A stretch of 64,000 nucleotides of DNA from an uncultured Bacteroidales bacterium (GTDB lineage Bacteria; Bacteroidota; Bacteroidia; Bacteroidales; UBA932). Under the pieces are notes generated by a model. It was not told the DNA's origin, did no database searches, and worked only from the letters and a program-made list of their open reading frames with translations. The position numbers and the translations under genes were made by a program. Where the stretch lies: the NCBI GenBank assembly GCA_900321715.1, contig ONXC01000014.1:1-64000 (forward strand). The letters are read 5' to 3'. Positions 34,224-44,033 of this stretch are shown one piece after another (positions within the stretch are counted from its first letter, which is position 1; the number at the start of each line of letters is the position of its first letter).

Positions 34224-37200
34224 ATGGCAAAAGGTCTCCGCATACCGCTGAAAGTCCTTGCCGGGATTCTTCTTGTACTCCTGGCGGCACTTGCGGCCAT
34301 GCAGTCCCCCAGGGTCCAGTCCTGGGTGGGCGGCAAGGTTGTGGAGAAACTCCGTGACAGCATGGATGCCGATATCTCCTTCAAGATGGTATCCTTCCGC
34401 CCCTTCGAGGCCATCACCCTTGACGATGTAACCGTCATAGACCGTAAACCGGCTGTTCCCGGTGCCGATACAATTGCCACAGTAGGATCCCTTGGAGCCA
34501 AGTTCTCCCTTCTGGGCCTTATAAGCGGCTCCGGGGCATACCTCAGCCACGCCCGCCTGGACAACGCCAGCTTCTTCCTGGTCATGGAGCCGGATTCCCT
34601 TGGAGAAGCCACAACCAACCTCCAGCGGGTATTCCGTATGCCGTCCTCCAAGAATGACACACCCCCCACCTGGGGCAATCTCCTCACCGCCCGTGACCTT
34701 GTAATCAGTAATTTCAGGTTCCGGATGAAGAGCCTCACCATGGCAGACTACACCCCCGGGAAGATGGATTTCTCCAACCTGGATGTCCTTGTGCACCACC
34801 TCCACGCCAGGAACTTAAGGGTGGCCGACAGCCATGTCACAGGTGCAGTGGACAGCCTCTCCGCAGTTGAGAAGAGCGGCTTTGAGATACTTGGGGCATC
34901 GGCCCGTAAAGTGAAGGTGGGAATGGGCCGCGTCAGGGTTGATGACATTGACCTCATGGAGAAGGACTCTGAAATTCATCTTAAAACCCTTGAACTAGAC
35001 GGTCCACTTGACGATTACTCAGATTTTGTGGAGCGCATACGCATCAGCGGAAACATAAAGCCCGGGACCCTTGTCTCAATGAAGACGGTATCTTTCTTCG
35101 GCCCGCTGGAAGAGAGCATGAACTTCCGCGGCCGCGTCCAGGGCAAGGTAAGCGGATATGTGAACGACCTATCAGTAAAAGACATCATCGCAAATGATGA
35201 AGACCACCGCTTCTCCGTGAAGGCATCCGGGCGCATAATGAACTGCACGGATATCCAGAACTCATCCCTGGATTTCAAGGTAAAGGAGGCAAAATTCACC
35301 CTGAAGGGCCTGGAAGGCTTCCTCAGGACCTGGGCCAGTGACTTAGACCTTGGCCTTGACGGCTTTGTACCCGGAGAACTCTTCACCTTTGAAGGCAGTG
35401 CCAAGGGCCCTCTCAACAGGCTCGGCGTGAACGGAGGCCTCTCTTCCCGCCTTGGCACCGCCAGGGCCGATATTACAGTGCGGAATACCGTTGACCCCAA
35501 GCGTCCAATCAAAATTGACGGCGGCCTCCGCACCCGGGACCTCAACGTTGGAAAGATTGCGGGAATAGATGCAATCGGCCCTGTTACCCTTGCTTCCGGA
35601 CTGGAGGCTTCCCTCCCCAAGGGAGGCGGCATCAACGTGAGGATAGATTCCCTGAGGATTGACCGCCTGAACGCCCTGGGATACGACTACACCAACATTT
35701 CTGCGGCGGGAAACTACGCGGAAGACGCCTTTGACGGCCGAATAATCGCTGCCGATCCAAACCTGAACTTCCTGTTCCAGGGTAAGTTCAACCTCTCAAA
35801 GAAAACCAAGAACCAGGTGTACCGCTTCTACGCCTCCCTTGGCTACGCGGATCTCCATGCCCTCAAGATTGACAAGAGGCCACAGTCCAAGATAAGTTTC
35901 CAGGCCACGTCAAACTTCCTGAGGACCGAGAGTCACGACATCCTTGGAGACGTGAACATCTCCAACCTCACCCTTGTGAGCGCCACCGGCACCCATAACC
36001 TTGGCGCCCTCACTGTCAAGGCTCACGCCAACGAGAACGTCCACAGGATAAACCTCAGTTCCAGCTATCTGGAAGGCACATACCTTGGAGACAAGGCCCT
36101 GTTCGACTTCCTGAACCACCTTCAGAATATCACCCTTGACCGTGAGCTGAGCGCCCTGGATCCCACCCCCGCCCCGGAGTGGGACGGATCCACCTACAAC
36201 CTTAACCTCAAAGTCAAGGGAGCCCATGACCTTCTTGACTTCCTTGCCCCTGGCACATACGTAGCAAATCCCACGGAATTTAAGCTGAGCATAGACCGTG
36301 AAGGCATACTGAAGGGAAGCCTGAAAAGCGACAGAATAGCCCTCAATGAGAAATTCATCAGAAATCTGGATCTTTCCATAAGCAATGAAAGCGAGGTCCT
36401 GAAGGCCGATCTTTCCAGCTCCTCCATCCAGCTTTCAAACGGCGTGAAACTACTTGGGAGCCGCATCGCCCTGTTTGCCAACGACAACCACGTGGGTCTT
36501 GGTTACAGCTTTGACAACTCAGAAGAAGACGCCAGCAAGGCAGAGCTTTACTTAAGCGCAGACTTTGACAGGGACGACAGAGACGGCCTCTCGGTGATAG
36601 CCCGCGCCCTGCCTTCAAACCTCTACTACAATGGCGCCGGCTGGGGCATTTCCTCCGGCGATATCTGCTACAAGGGCGGAGACATCAGCGTGGACAGGCT
36701 TCGCGCCATCCACGACGACGAGCTTCTTGAGGTAGACGGCGGTTATTCCCCCTCCAGGGCCGATACCCTGAAAGTGAGGATGGATAAGTTTGACGTAGGT
36801 ATTGTCTCCAATTTTATCGGCAACCTCCTTCCCATCAAGGGATACGCCAGCGGCAACGCCGTGGTGATCTCTCCCGCCAGTCCGTTCCCCGGCATCGAGG
36901 CAGGCATTGTGTGCGATTCCACCATGGTCTCCGGCCAGAGAATGGGCACACTGGCACTGAACAGTAACTGGGACGCTCCCGCCAAACGCTTCAACATTGG
37001 AGCCAGAAGCACCCTGGATGGCCGCTCTCCGCTGGATATAACAGGCTACTTTGTCCCGGAAAACCAGACAATATCGGCCCAGGCAAACCTGCAGAGATTC
37101 AACATTGCCGTGGCTTCCCCCATCCTCTCAACCGTATTCTCAACGTTTGACGGATTTGTGGACGGAGCCCTCACGGTTAACGGTCCCATCTCAAAGATAG

Positions 37201-38789
37201 ACCTTTCAAGCCGTGACCTAAAGCTCTATGACGGCCATGTAGCACTGGATTTCACCCGCGCCCTATATGACGTGGAGGGTGAGCTTGAGGTTACTCATGA
37301 TGTTATAGGCCTTAAGGAACTCCGGCTCCGTGACAATGCCGGCGGCAAGGGCACTGTGACCGGTAACGTTATCCTGAACCGCCTTCAGGATATCGGCACT
37401 GATCTCACCGTAAAACTTGACAGGATTAAGGCCCTGGACCTGAGGCGCGGGGAGAATTCCACGCTCTACGGCTCCCTGCCCGTTTCCGGCGGCCTTACGG
37501 TGAAAGGCCCTCTCAGCCGCATTGTGGTTAATATTGATGCCACCACAAGCGGCCCCGGAGACCTCCATCTCCCCATAGGCGGGGCCAGCGGAGAGATCCA
37601 GCGCAAGATGCTGGTGTTCACGGAACCGCCTGATGAGCTCCAGCAGGATCCCTATGAACTCATGATGGCGGCGTCCACAAAGCAGAAGCAGGAGGAGACA
37701 AACCTTGTGATAAACCTCAACGCCAGGGCTACGCCAGATGCCACCGTATACATAGACCTTGGAGAGAATACCCTCCACGCAAGAGGAGCCGGCAATATCG
37801 GCCTCAATATGGAAACGGCCCAGCATACGTTCGGGCTCAGCGGAGACTACACCCTCCAGGAGGGCAGCTTCCGCTTCAGCGCCATGAATCTGGTAAGCCG
37901 TGATTTCACCATCCAGGACGGCAGTTCCGTGCGCTTCAACGGCCCGGTCAATGACACGGACCTCAACGTCAAGGGACTCTACATCACAAAGGCCAGCCTT
38001 GACAACCTCCTTACCGCAGAAAATGCTCAAGGAGGCTCCGGAGGCGGCGGCCGCCGTACCGTTAACTGCGGAATTGACATCACCGGCAAGCTCAGTAACC
38101 CCGAGGTCCAGTTCTCCATAGACGTTCCGGACCTTAACCCCAGCACCAGGATGGCCCTTGACAATGCACTCAGCACTGAAGACAAGATCCAGAAGCAGTT
38201 CCTCTACCTCCTCATAGCCGGCAGTTTCCTCCCGGACGAAGACAGCGGTATCACAAGTACCGGATCCGACATGCTGTTCTCCAATGTCTCCAGTATCATG
38301 AGCGGCCAGATAAACAACATATTCGACAAGCTGAACATCCCTCTGGACCTTGGTCTCAACTACAAGGCCCATGAGGGCAGGAACATGTTTGACGTTGCCG
38401 TGAGTACGCAGCTGTTCAACAACCGCGTCATCGTGAACGGCGCCGTGGGCAACAAGCAGATGATAGGCAGTTCCACAAGTGAGATTACCGGAGACATAGA
38501 CGTTGAAATCAAGCTGAGCAAGAACGGAAACCTCCGTACCACCATATTCTCCCATTCCGCCGACCAATTCTCTTCCTATCTTGACAACAGCCAGAGAAAC
38601 GGCGCAGGTATAACCTACCAGATGGAGTTCAATTCCTTCACCCAGCTGTTCCATGAACTATTCATGACAAGGCAGCAGCGTGAAGAGCAGGCTGCAAGGC
38701 GCCTCTCCGGAACCGGAGTGCCTCAGTCCCTGATTCAGATAGACTCCACGGGTAAACCCAAAGTAATTGAAGATGGCTTTGACAGGTAA
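34224..38789 (+). CDS. tamB: Translocation/assembly module protein TamB (DUF490)
   Basis: 1521 aa. A single N-terminal membrane helix ('VLAGILLVLLAALAAM', about 11-27) anchors a very long beta-rich periplasmic region of AsmA-like repeats. The C-terminal DUF490/TamB domain lies at about 1190-1450 ('RGAGNIGLNMETAQHTFGLS', 'YTLQEGSFRFSAMNLVSRDF', 'IQKQFLYLLIAGSFLPDE'). TamB bridges inner and outer membranes and is implicated in outer-membrane protein assembly and phospholipid transport. It overlaps the next gene by 17 bases. It carries eight or more ATCGGCC/GGCCGAT sites. Confidence 0.95.
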   Translation: MAKGLRIPLKVLAGILLVLLAALAAMQSPRVQSWVGGKVVEKLRDSMDADISFKMVSFRPFEAITLDDVTVIDRKPAVPGADTIATVGSLGAKFSLLGLISGSGAYLSHARLDNASFFLVMEPDSLGEATTNLQRVFRMPSSKNDTPPTWGNLLTARDLVISNFRFRMKSLTMADYTPGKMDFSNLDVLVHHLHARNLRVADSHVTGAVDSLSAVEKSGFEILGASARKVKVGMGRVRVDDIDLMEKDSEIHLKTLELDGPLDDYSDFVERIRISGNIKPGTLVSMKTVSFFGPLEESMNFRGRVQGKVSGYVNDLSVKDIIANDEDHRFSVKASGRIMNCTDIQNSSLDFKVKEAKFTLKGLEGFLRTWASDLDLGLDGFVPGELFTFEGSAKGPLNRLGVNGGLSSRLGTARADITVRNTVDPKRPIKIDGGLRTRDLNVGKIAGIDAIGPVTLASGLEASLPKGGGINVRIDSLRIDRLNALGYDYTNISAAGNYAEDAFDGRIIAADPNLNFLFQGKFNLSKKTKNQVYRFYASLGYADLHALKIDKRPQSKISFQATSNFLRTESHDILGDVNISNLTLVSATGTHNLGALTVKAHANENVHRINLSSSYLEGTYLGDKALFDFLNHLQNITLDRELSALDPTPAPEWDGSTYNLNLKVKGAHDLLDFLAPGTYVANPTEFKLSIDREGILKGSLKSDRIALNEKFIRNLDLSISNESEVLKADLSSSSIQLSNGVKLLGSRIALFANDNHVGLGYSFDNSEEDASKAELYLSADFDRDDRDGLSVIARALPSNLYYNGAGWGISSGDICYKGGDISVDRLRAIHDDELLEVDGGYSPSRADTLKVRMDKFDVGIVSNFIGNLLPIKGYASGNAVVISPASPFPGIEAGIVCDSTMVSGQRMGTLALNSNWDAPAKRFNIGARSTLDGRSPLDITGYFVPENQTISAQANLQRFNIAVASPILSTVFSTFDGFVDGALTVNGPISKIDLSSRDLKLYDGHVALDFTRALYDVEGELEVTHDVIGLKELRLRDNAGGKGTVTGNVILNRLQDIGTDLTVKLDRIKALDLRRGENSTLYGSLPVSGGLTVKGPLSRIVVNIDATTSGPGDLHLPIGGASGEIQRKMLVFTEPPDELQQDPYELMMAASTKQKQEETNLVINLNARATPDATVYIDLGENTLHARGAGNIGLNMETAQHTFGLSGDYTLQEGSFRFSAMNLVSRDFTIQDGSSVRFNGPVNDTDLNVKGLYITKASLDNLLTAENAQGGSGGGGRRTVNCGIDITGKLSNPEVQFSIDVPDLNPSTRMALDNALSTEDKIQKQFLYLLIAGSFLPDEDSGITSTGSDMLFSNVSSIMSGQINNIFDKLNIPLDLGLNYKAHEGRNMFDVAVSTQLFNNRVIVNGAVGNKQMIGSSTSEITGDIDVEIKLSKNGNLRTTIFSHSADQFSSYLDNSQRNGAGITYQMEFNSFTQLFHELFMTRQQREEQAARRLSGTGVPQSLIQIDSTGKPKVIEDGFDR

Positions 38790-39483
38790 ACTATATCTCA
38801 TACCCTCCCCTCTTGGAGACGGGGCACCGGAGGATGTTCTCCCGGCGCCGGTATTCCAGATTCTGCCTCAGATTAGGCGCTATGTGGTGGAAGAGGTGCG
38901 TACGGCGCGCCGTTTCCTCTCATCGGCCGGTCTCAGGGGTCATATTGAAGAGCTGGAATTCCATACGCTGAATGAGCACACTTCCCCGCAGGAAGTGGAG
39001 GCGCTGCTTCCCCTGTTTGAGGACGGCGCCGCCGTGGGGCTCATCTCCGAGGCCGGACTTCCCGCCGTGGCCGATCCCGGCGCCCGCTTGGTTGCCCTCT
39101 GCCACAGGCACGGCATTGAGGTAGTACCCTTCGTGGGGCCCTCATCCCTTATGATGGCGCTCATGTCTTCCGGACTGGACGGCCAGAGCTTTGCCTTCAA
39201 CGGGTACATCCCAGTTAAGCCGGATGAGAGGAAATCGGCCCTGAAAGCCCTTGAGAAGAGGTCTTTCCACCAGACACAGATCCTCATTGAAACCCCTTAC
39301 CGCAACGATTCCCTGCTGAAGGACATGCTTTCTGCCCTGAGCCCTTCCACAAGGCTGTGCATTGCGGCAAACATAACCTGCCCGGACCAGTTTATCCGTA
39401 CGCTCACAGTGGCGCAGTGGAAAAAGCTGCAGGGCTTTACAATTGGCAAACGTCCTTGTGTATTTCTTATCCAGGCACAATGA
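38773..39483 (+). CDS. SAM-dependent tetrapyrrole-methylase-type methyltransferase (RsmI-like)
   Basis: 236 aa. The ATG at 38773 (MALTGKLYLIPSPLGDG) is used; the frame's earlier start at 38767 is a TTG. Motifs of the RsmI/tetrapyrrole methylase fold are 'VGLISEAGLPAVADPGARLV' and 'VVPFVGPSSLMMALMSSGLDGQSFAFNGYIP' (shown in part). Likely target is the 2'-O of C1402 in 16S rRNA, as for RsmI. The N-terminus is more diverged than in classic RsmI, so another methyl acceptor remains possible. mtaB starts in its stop codon (ATGA). Confidence 0.82.
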   Translation: MALTGKLYLIPSPLGDGAPEDVLPAPVFQILPQIRRYVVEEVRTARRFLSSAGLRGHIEELEFHTLNEHTSPQEVEALLPLFEDGAAVGLISEAGLPAVADPGARLVALCHRHGIEVVPFVGPSSLMMALMSSGLDGQSFAFNGYIPVKPDERKSALKALEKRSFHQTQILIETPYRNDSLLKDMLSALSPSTRLCIAANITCPDQFIRTLTVAQWKKLQGFTIGKRPCVFLIQAQ

Positions 39484-40766
39484 AGATAGCATTCACAACA
39501 CTTGGATGTAAACTCAATTACGCAGAGACATCCACCTATGAACGCGGTTTTGTGGCCGCGGGCTGGGAGGTTGTGCCCTGGAGCAGCGTGGCCGATGTCT
39601 ACCTTGTGAACACCTGCGCCGTTACGGAAACCGCAGAGAAAAAGTCACGTAACTTTATCCGCCGCGCCCATAAGACCAATCCGGATGCCCGTATAGTTGT
39701 CACCGGCTGCTACGCAGAGCTTCGTCGGGAACAGATTGAGGCCATTGAAGGCGTCTGGCGTGTGTTTGGCGCTTCTGAAAAGAATATGATTCTGGAGGTG
39801 GTACTGTCTCCTGAATCGTCGGCTACGCCGACCCCTCCCACTGTCATAGGTGCCGGAGGCCAAGCAAGCTTGCCCTCCGCCCCCTCTGCCAGCGGGCCCC
39901 TCCCTTCTACCGGCGAGCGTACGCGTAGTTTCCTGAAGGTGCAGGACGGGTGCAATAACTTCTGTGCATACTGCACTGTGCCGTATGCAAGGGGCCGGAG
40001 CAGGAACATTCCAATCTGCGAGTGCGTGAAGATGGCGCGGGAGATTGCGGCTGCAGGAGTGAAGGAAGTGGTTCTGACGGGCGTGAACACAGGAGACTTT
40101 GGCCGCACCACCGGGGAATCCTTCCTGGATCTGCTGAAGGCCCTGAATGAAGTGGAAGGGATTGAGAGGTTCAGGATATCGTCCATTGAGCCCAACCTCA
40201 TAACTCCGGAGATTGTAGACTGGATTGCTTCCGGGACCAAGTTCCAGCCGCACTTCCACATACCGCTGCAAAGCGGCTCCGACACCCTTTTAAGGCGTGT
40301 TGGGCGCCGATATGATACGGCTCTCTTCGCCTCCAGGATAGACTATATCCGTGAGGCTATGGAAAGACCGGGCGGGCCAAAGGTGTTCTTTGGGATAGAC
40401 GTGATTGTGGGGCTTCCCGGTGAGACGGATGAGCTGTTCCAGGAAACTTATACTTTCCTTAAGGAGCGCATCAAACCCGCGTTCATCCACGTTTTCCCCT
40501 ACTCCAGAAGGCCTGGCACAAAGGCCGCGGAGTGGAAGGACCAGGTAAAAGACAGCGTGAAGGCCCAGCGTGTGGCTGCCCTGGAGGAGCTTTGTGATCA
40601 GCTCCACGCAGAGTTTGTATCGGCCAATAAAGGCGTCCGTGAGAAGGTCCTGTGGGAGTCTTCCGTGAAGGGAGGCCTCATGGGCGGCTACACCGGCAAT
40701 TATATAAGGCTTGAGAAGCCGTTTGACGCGGCTCTTGTTAACACTCTGGAGGAGGTTGAGATATGA
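39480..40766 (+). CDS. mtaB: tRNA-t6A37 methylthiotransferase MtaB with in-frame repeat insertion
   Basis: 428 aa from the ATG at 39480. N-terminal UPF0004 domain with cysteines in 'TTLGCKLNYAE', 'VNTCAVTETA' and 'VTGCYAE'. The radical-SAM cluster is Cys158, Cys162 and Cys165 ('CNNFCAYC'), then 'PYARGRSRNIP' and a short TRAM-like end. It converts t6A37 to ms2t6A37, downstream of TsaD. Residues about 113-144 (Ser/Ala/Pro/Gly-rich) are encoded by a palindromic repeat at 39816-39912 that resembles the intergenic element at 13804-13919. The reading frame and all catalytic cysteines are preserved, so the insert probably sits in a tolerant linker. Confidence 0.95.
   Translation: MKIAFTTLGCKLNYAETSTYERGFVAAGWEVVPWSSVADVYLVNTCAVTETAEKKSRNFIRRAHKTNPDARIVVTGCYAELRREQIEAIEGVWRVFGASEKNMILEVVLSPESSATPTPPTVIGAGGQASLPSAPSASGPLPSTGERTRSFLKVQDGCNNFCAYCTVPYARGRSRNIPICECVKMAREIAAAGVKEVVLTGVNTGDFGRTTGESFLDLLKALNEVEGIERFRISSIEPNLITPEIVDWIASGTKFQPHFHIPLQSGSDTLLRRVGRRYDTALFASRIDYIREAMERPGGPKVFFGIDVIVGLPGETDELFQETYTFLKERIKPAFIHVFPYSRRPGTKAAEWKDQVKDSVKAQRVAALEELCDQLHAEFVSANKGVREKVLWESSVKGGLMGGYTGNYIRLEKPFDAALVNTLEEVEI
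39816..39912 (+). repeat. Palindromic element lying in frame within mtaB
   Basis: The outline GTCGGC-TAC-GCCGACCCCTCCC, a hairpin (CGGAGGCCAAGC / GCTTGCCCTCCG, one mismatch, 39854-39879) and GGGCCCCTCCCTTC matches the interior of the 13804-13919 element read on its minus strand. The central hairpin differs between the two. The 25-bp outer ends are not seen here. Confidence 0.75.
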
Positions 40767-41647
40767 CTAGGCTGAGGTTTTTGGGAACTGGAACATCGCA
40801 GGGCGTGCCCATCATAGCATGCCAGTGCCCGGTGTGTAAAAGCCAGGATCCCCGGGACAAGAGGTTCCGGTCATCGGCCTTTGTGGAGTATGAGGGGATG
40901 AATATCCTCATTGACGCCGGGCCGGATTTCCGCAGCCAGATGCTCCAGGCCGATATCCGTCACCTTGACGCCATCCTCCTCACCCACAACCACAAGGACC
41001 ACACCGGCGGCCTTGACGACGTCCGCTCCTTTAACTATATAGACCGCAAGGCGGCAGAGATCTACTGCGAAGAAAGGGTCCTGAGGAGTCTTAAGAACGA
41101 CTACGCCTACGCCTTTGAGGAGGAGAAATATCCCGGTGCGCCGGAGTGGCACGTCCATCTCATAGATGAGAGGCCTTTCCGCGTGGATTCCCTGGAGCAT
41201 TCCGGAGAACTGGTGTGGGTTCATGACAAGGGATATTTCTACAGGCAGCCTGACGGCAGCCTGGCTCATACCGGAGAGATAGTCTCAGAGGCCTCCCACA
41301 TGAACCCCAACGTGATTCCAATCCGCGGCCTTCACGGCCAGATGCCGGTGCTGGGATTCCGTTTTGGGAACATAGCCTACATAACGGACATGAGCCACAT
41401 AGAGGACTCCGAACTTGAAAAGCTCCGCGGGCTTAAGCACCTCACCCTGAATACGGTGAGTTATCATCCGCACCACTCCCACTTCTCCCTTCAGGAGGCC
41501 GTGGAACTGGCGCAGAGGATTGGCGCAGAGCACACCTGGCTTACGCACCTGAGCCACACCTTCCCCACCCACGGGGAGTTTGTGAGAGAGCTCAGACAAT
41601 ATGGAAACATTGAGCCTGCTTACGACGGGCTTGTGATAGAAGACTGA
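40763..41647 (+). CDS. Metallo-beta-lactamase-fold hydrolase (PhnP-like)
   Basis: 294 aa. 'LRFLGTGTSQGVPIIACQCPVC' at the start is typical of the PhnP/lipoate-associated group, followed by the metal-binding 'LTHNHKDHTGGLDDVR' and further histidines in 'YITDMSHIED' and 'LTHLSHTFPTHGEF'. Such enzymes hydrolyse cyclic phosphodiesters or related esters. The exact substrate is not predictable. It overlaps mtaB by 4 bases and the next gene by 1 base. Confidence 0.9.
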   Translation: MTRLRFLGTGTSQGVPIIACQCPVCKSQDPRDKRFRSSAFVEYEGMNILIDAGPDFRSQMLQADIRHLDAILLTHNHKDHTGGLDDVRSFNYIDRKAAEIYCEERVLRSLKNDYAYAFEEEKYPGAPEWHVHLIDERPFRVDSLEHSGELVWVHDKGYFYRQPDGSLAHTGEIVSEASHMNPNVIPIRGLHGQMPVLGFRFGNIAYITDMSHIEDSELEKLRGLKHLTLNTVSYHPHHSHFSLQEAVELAQRIGAEHTWLTHLSHTFPTHGEFVRELRQYGNIEPAYDGLVIED

Positions 41648-43071
41648 TGAAAGAGAAAGTAATAATAGTTGGCGGCGGCATTTCCGGCCTTACTGCGGGT
41701 ATCTATGCGCAGAGGTCCGGATTTGACGTCCTGATACTTGAAAAATGCGCCACGCCCGGCGGGGTTTCCACCTGCTGGAAGCGCAAGGGATACCTGTTTG
41801 AAGGCGGTGTCCACTGGCTCAACGGCTCTGGAAGCCACCTGGACCTCCACAAGGTATGGAAGGAGGTTGGCGCGCTGCAGGAGAACAACCCCATCTATTT
41901 CAAGGACCCCGTGTATGTCCTCAAGAACGGGAAGGCCGATCTTGCGATTTACAGGGATGCGGAGCGCACTCTCAAGGAATTATCGGCCTATTCCCCCCGT
42001 GACAGGAAGGTCCTGAGGAGCATTTTCCGCGATGTCAGGATGTTCCGCTACTTCCAGTCACCCGTGGAAGGAGAGACCTCTATCCTTGACTATATCCGCA
42101 TGTTCCCGGCCATACTCATCACCCCGCGCCTTTGGATGCAGTCCATTTCCTTCTACCTTTCACGCATCAAGGATGATGACGTCCGCACCCTCCTTGAGGC
42201 CATTGTGGCGCCGGTGAACAACGCCATGACGTTTGCATATACCCTCAGCGGCTTTTTCACCGGAGACAGCGGCTACCCCAGCGGAGGTTCCCTCAGGATG
42301 GCCCTCAATATGGCCGATTCTTTTGTGAAGGCAGGTGGTGAGATCCGCTACAATACGGCCGTGGAGAAGGTTGTGGACGGAGGCGTCTATGTAAATGGAG
42401 AGCTTATGAAGGCCGATGCCGTGATTGTCACGGTTGATGCCCGTACAGCCATTGACAAACTCTTTGAAAAGCCCATCCAGGACAGCTGGGCACGCAGGAT
42501 GAGGAAACTTCTTGTCACCACCCAGACCGTGTTTGTGGGCGTTGGCGTAGAGGCCGACCTTAATAATTATCCCAAGTCCATGGTATTCAAGGTCCCGTTC
42601 AAGGACGGCGGAGTGGACCTCCCCTTCTTTGTGGTGAGCAATTACGCCCGTGACCATTATTCTCCGGAGGGTTGCACCACCCTTACTGGCCTATTCCCCG
42701 GCTATTCATACGATTGGTGGAAGGCTGCAAAGGAAGACGGCACCTATGATGCACAAAAGGAAGCCGTGGCCAGGAGGTTTATCGGCATTCTTGAAGAGCA
42801 GATCCCTGAGACTAAAGGCAAGATTGCCGTTGTAGATGTGGCTACGCCCCTCACATATCAGCGCTACTGCGACACCTATGAGGGAAGTTACATGAGCGAA
42901 TGGATGCCTTTCACCCTCACCACAAACGCCCCCAACCGCTACCGCCGCGGCCTGTACTTTGCCGGCCAGCGCACGGCGTATTCCGGAGGCCTTCCCCCGG
43001 CAGTGATAAGCGGCCGGCTTGCGGTACGCCTCCTCTGCAAGGACTTCGGACATAGTTTCACCAAAGAATAA
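41647..43071 (+). CDS. Phytoene-desaturase/carotene-isomerase-like FAD oxidoreductase
   Basis: 474 aa. N-terminal dinucleotide fold 'VIIVGGGISGLTAGIYAQRSG' and 'LILEKCATPGGVSTCW', then 'FEGGVHWLNGSGSHLDLHKVW', and the C-terminal FAD motif 'GLYFAGQRTAYSGGLPPAVISGR'. This subgroup in gut Bacteroidales is often annotated as phytoene desaturase family. No phytoene synthase is nearby, so a carotenoid role is doubtful, and saturation or isomerisation of another polyprenoid or lipid is possible. Confidence 0.85.
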   Translation: MKEKVIIVGGGISGLTAGIYAQRSGFDVLILEKCATPGGVSTCWKRKGYLFEGGVHWLNGSGSHLDLHKVWKEVGALQENNPIYFKDPVYVLKNGKADLAIYRDAERTLKELSAYSPRDRKVLRSIFRDVRMFRYFQSPVEGETSILDYIRMFPAILITPRLWMQSISFYLSRIKDDDVRTLLEAIVAPVNNAMTFAYTLSGFFTGDSGYPSGGSLRMALNMADSFVKAGGEIRYNTAVEKVVDGGVYVNGELMKADAVIVTVDARTAIDKLFEKPIQDSWARRMRKLLVTTQTVFVGVGVEADLNNYPKSMVFKVPFKDGGVDLPFFVVSNYARDHYSPEGCTTLTGLFPGYSYDWWKAAKEDGTYDAQKEAVARRFIGILEEQIPETKGKIAVVDVATPLTYQRYCDTYEGSYMSEWMPFTLTTNAPNRYRRGLYFAGQRTAYSGGLPPAVISGRLAVRLLCKDFGHSFTKE

Positions 43072-43085
43072 TAAATCATTATCAT

Positions 43086-44033
43086 ATGGCACCTGACGTT
43101 ATTAAAACCATTGACAGCATCAACGTGACGCTGAATGCCGGCGGGATGAACACAATCAACATCATCCTTGCCTTTGTGATGTACGGCGTTGCGCTGGGCA
43201 TTAAACCAGGCATCTTCGTAGAAGTTTTCAAAAAGCCAAAGTCCGTGCTTCTTGGAATGCTGAGCCAGCTTGTGCTGCTGCCTGCATTCACCTGTGGCCT
43301 GGCAATCCTCATGACCGGATGGATCTCTCCCATGATGGCCATGGGTATGATCCTCGTGGCTGCCTGCCCGGGCGGAAACATCTCCAATTTCATGAGTTCC
43401 CTGGGAAAGGCCAATATTGAGCTTTCCGTGAGCCTCACGGCCATCTCTACGGCCCTGGCTGTGTTCATGACGCCCTTCAACTTCTGGTGCTGGGGCAGCA
43501 TCTACATGCACTTCGCAGGTGTCCACGGAGACATCCCCACCCTTGTGATTCCCCTCTGGGACGTCTTCAAGACCATCTTCATTCTCCTTGGAATTCCGCT
43601 TATCCTTGGCATACTCACAAGCCAGTTCCTTCCCAAGGTTGCAGCCTTCCTCAAAAAGCCCCTGCAGTGGCTATCAATCGTGATTTTTGTGGCAATGGTG
43701 GTGTTGTCCTTCTCCGGTAACATAGATGCGTTCCTCCTGAGCGTGAAGTACATCTTCCTGGTGGTGCTCATCCATAACCTCCTGGCACTTACCCTTGGCT
43801 TCAGCGTTGCAACTGTTGCAAAACTCCCCTACCGAGACCGCCGCACCCTTACCATTGAAACCGGTATCCAGAACAGCGGCCTGGGCCTTGCCCTTATGCT
43901 GGGAACAAGCCTCTTCGCAAACTTCCCCCCTCACGGAGGAATGCTTGTCATCACCGCCTGGTGGGGTATATGGCACATCATCTCCGGCCTTACCGTAGCA
44001 ACTATCTTCAACAGGACCAGGAAAGATGCGTGA
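43086..44033 (+). CDS. Bile acid:sodium symporter family (BASS) transporter
   Basis: 315 aa with eight to nine hydrophobic helices. Conserved 'ACPGGNISNFMSSLGKANIELSVSLTAIST' region (quoted in part: ACPGGNISNFMSSLGKANIE) contains the sodium-site crossing motif, and 'TIETGIQNSGLGLALMLGTS' is the second. Family members import bile acids, pantothenate or other organic anions with sodium. The substrate here is unknown. It starts 14 bases after the oxidoreductase gene and overlaps the acyltransferase gene by 8 bases. Confidence 0.92.
   Translation: MAPDVIKTIDSINVTLNAGGMNTINIILAFVMYGVALGIKPGIFVEVFKKPKSVLLGMLSQLVLLPAFTCGLAILMTGWISPMMAMGMILVAACPGGNISNFMSSLGKANIELSVSLTAISTALAVFMTPFNFWCWGSIYMHFAGVHGDIPTLVIPLWDVFKTIFILLGIPLILGILTSQFLPKVAAFLKKPLQWLSIVIFVAMVVLSFSGNIDAFLLSVKYIFLVVLIHNLLALTLGFSVATVAKLPYRDRRTLTIETGIQNSGLGLALMLGTSLFANFPPHGGMLVITAWWGIWHIISGLTVATIFNRTRKDA

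Noticed and set aside
37263-38654. 463-aa minus-strand frame
   Set aside because: Antisense to the well-defined C-terminal domain of TamB.
39480-40766. mtaB as a pseudogene because of the repeat insertion
   Set aside because: The frame stays open and all cluster-binding cysteines and downstream motifs are present.
41647-43071. Carotenoid biosynthesis cluster
   Set aside because: No phytoene synthase, cyclase or GGPP synthase is nearby; the family annotation alone is not enough.
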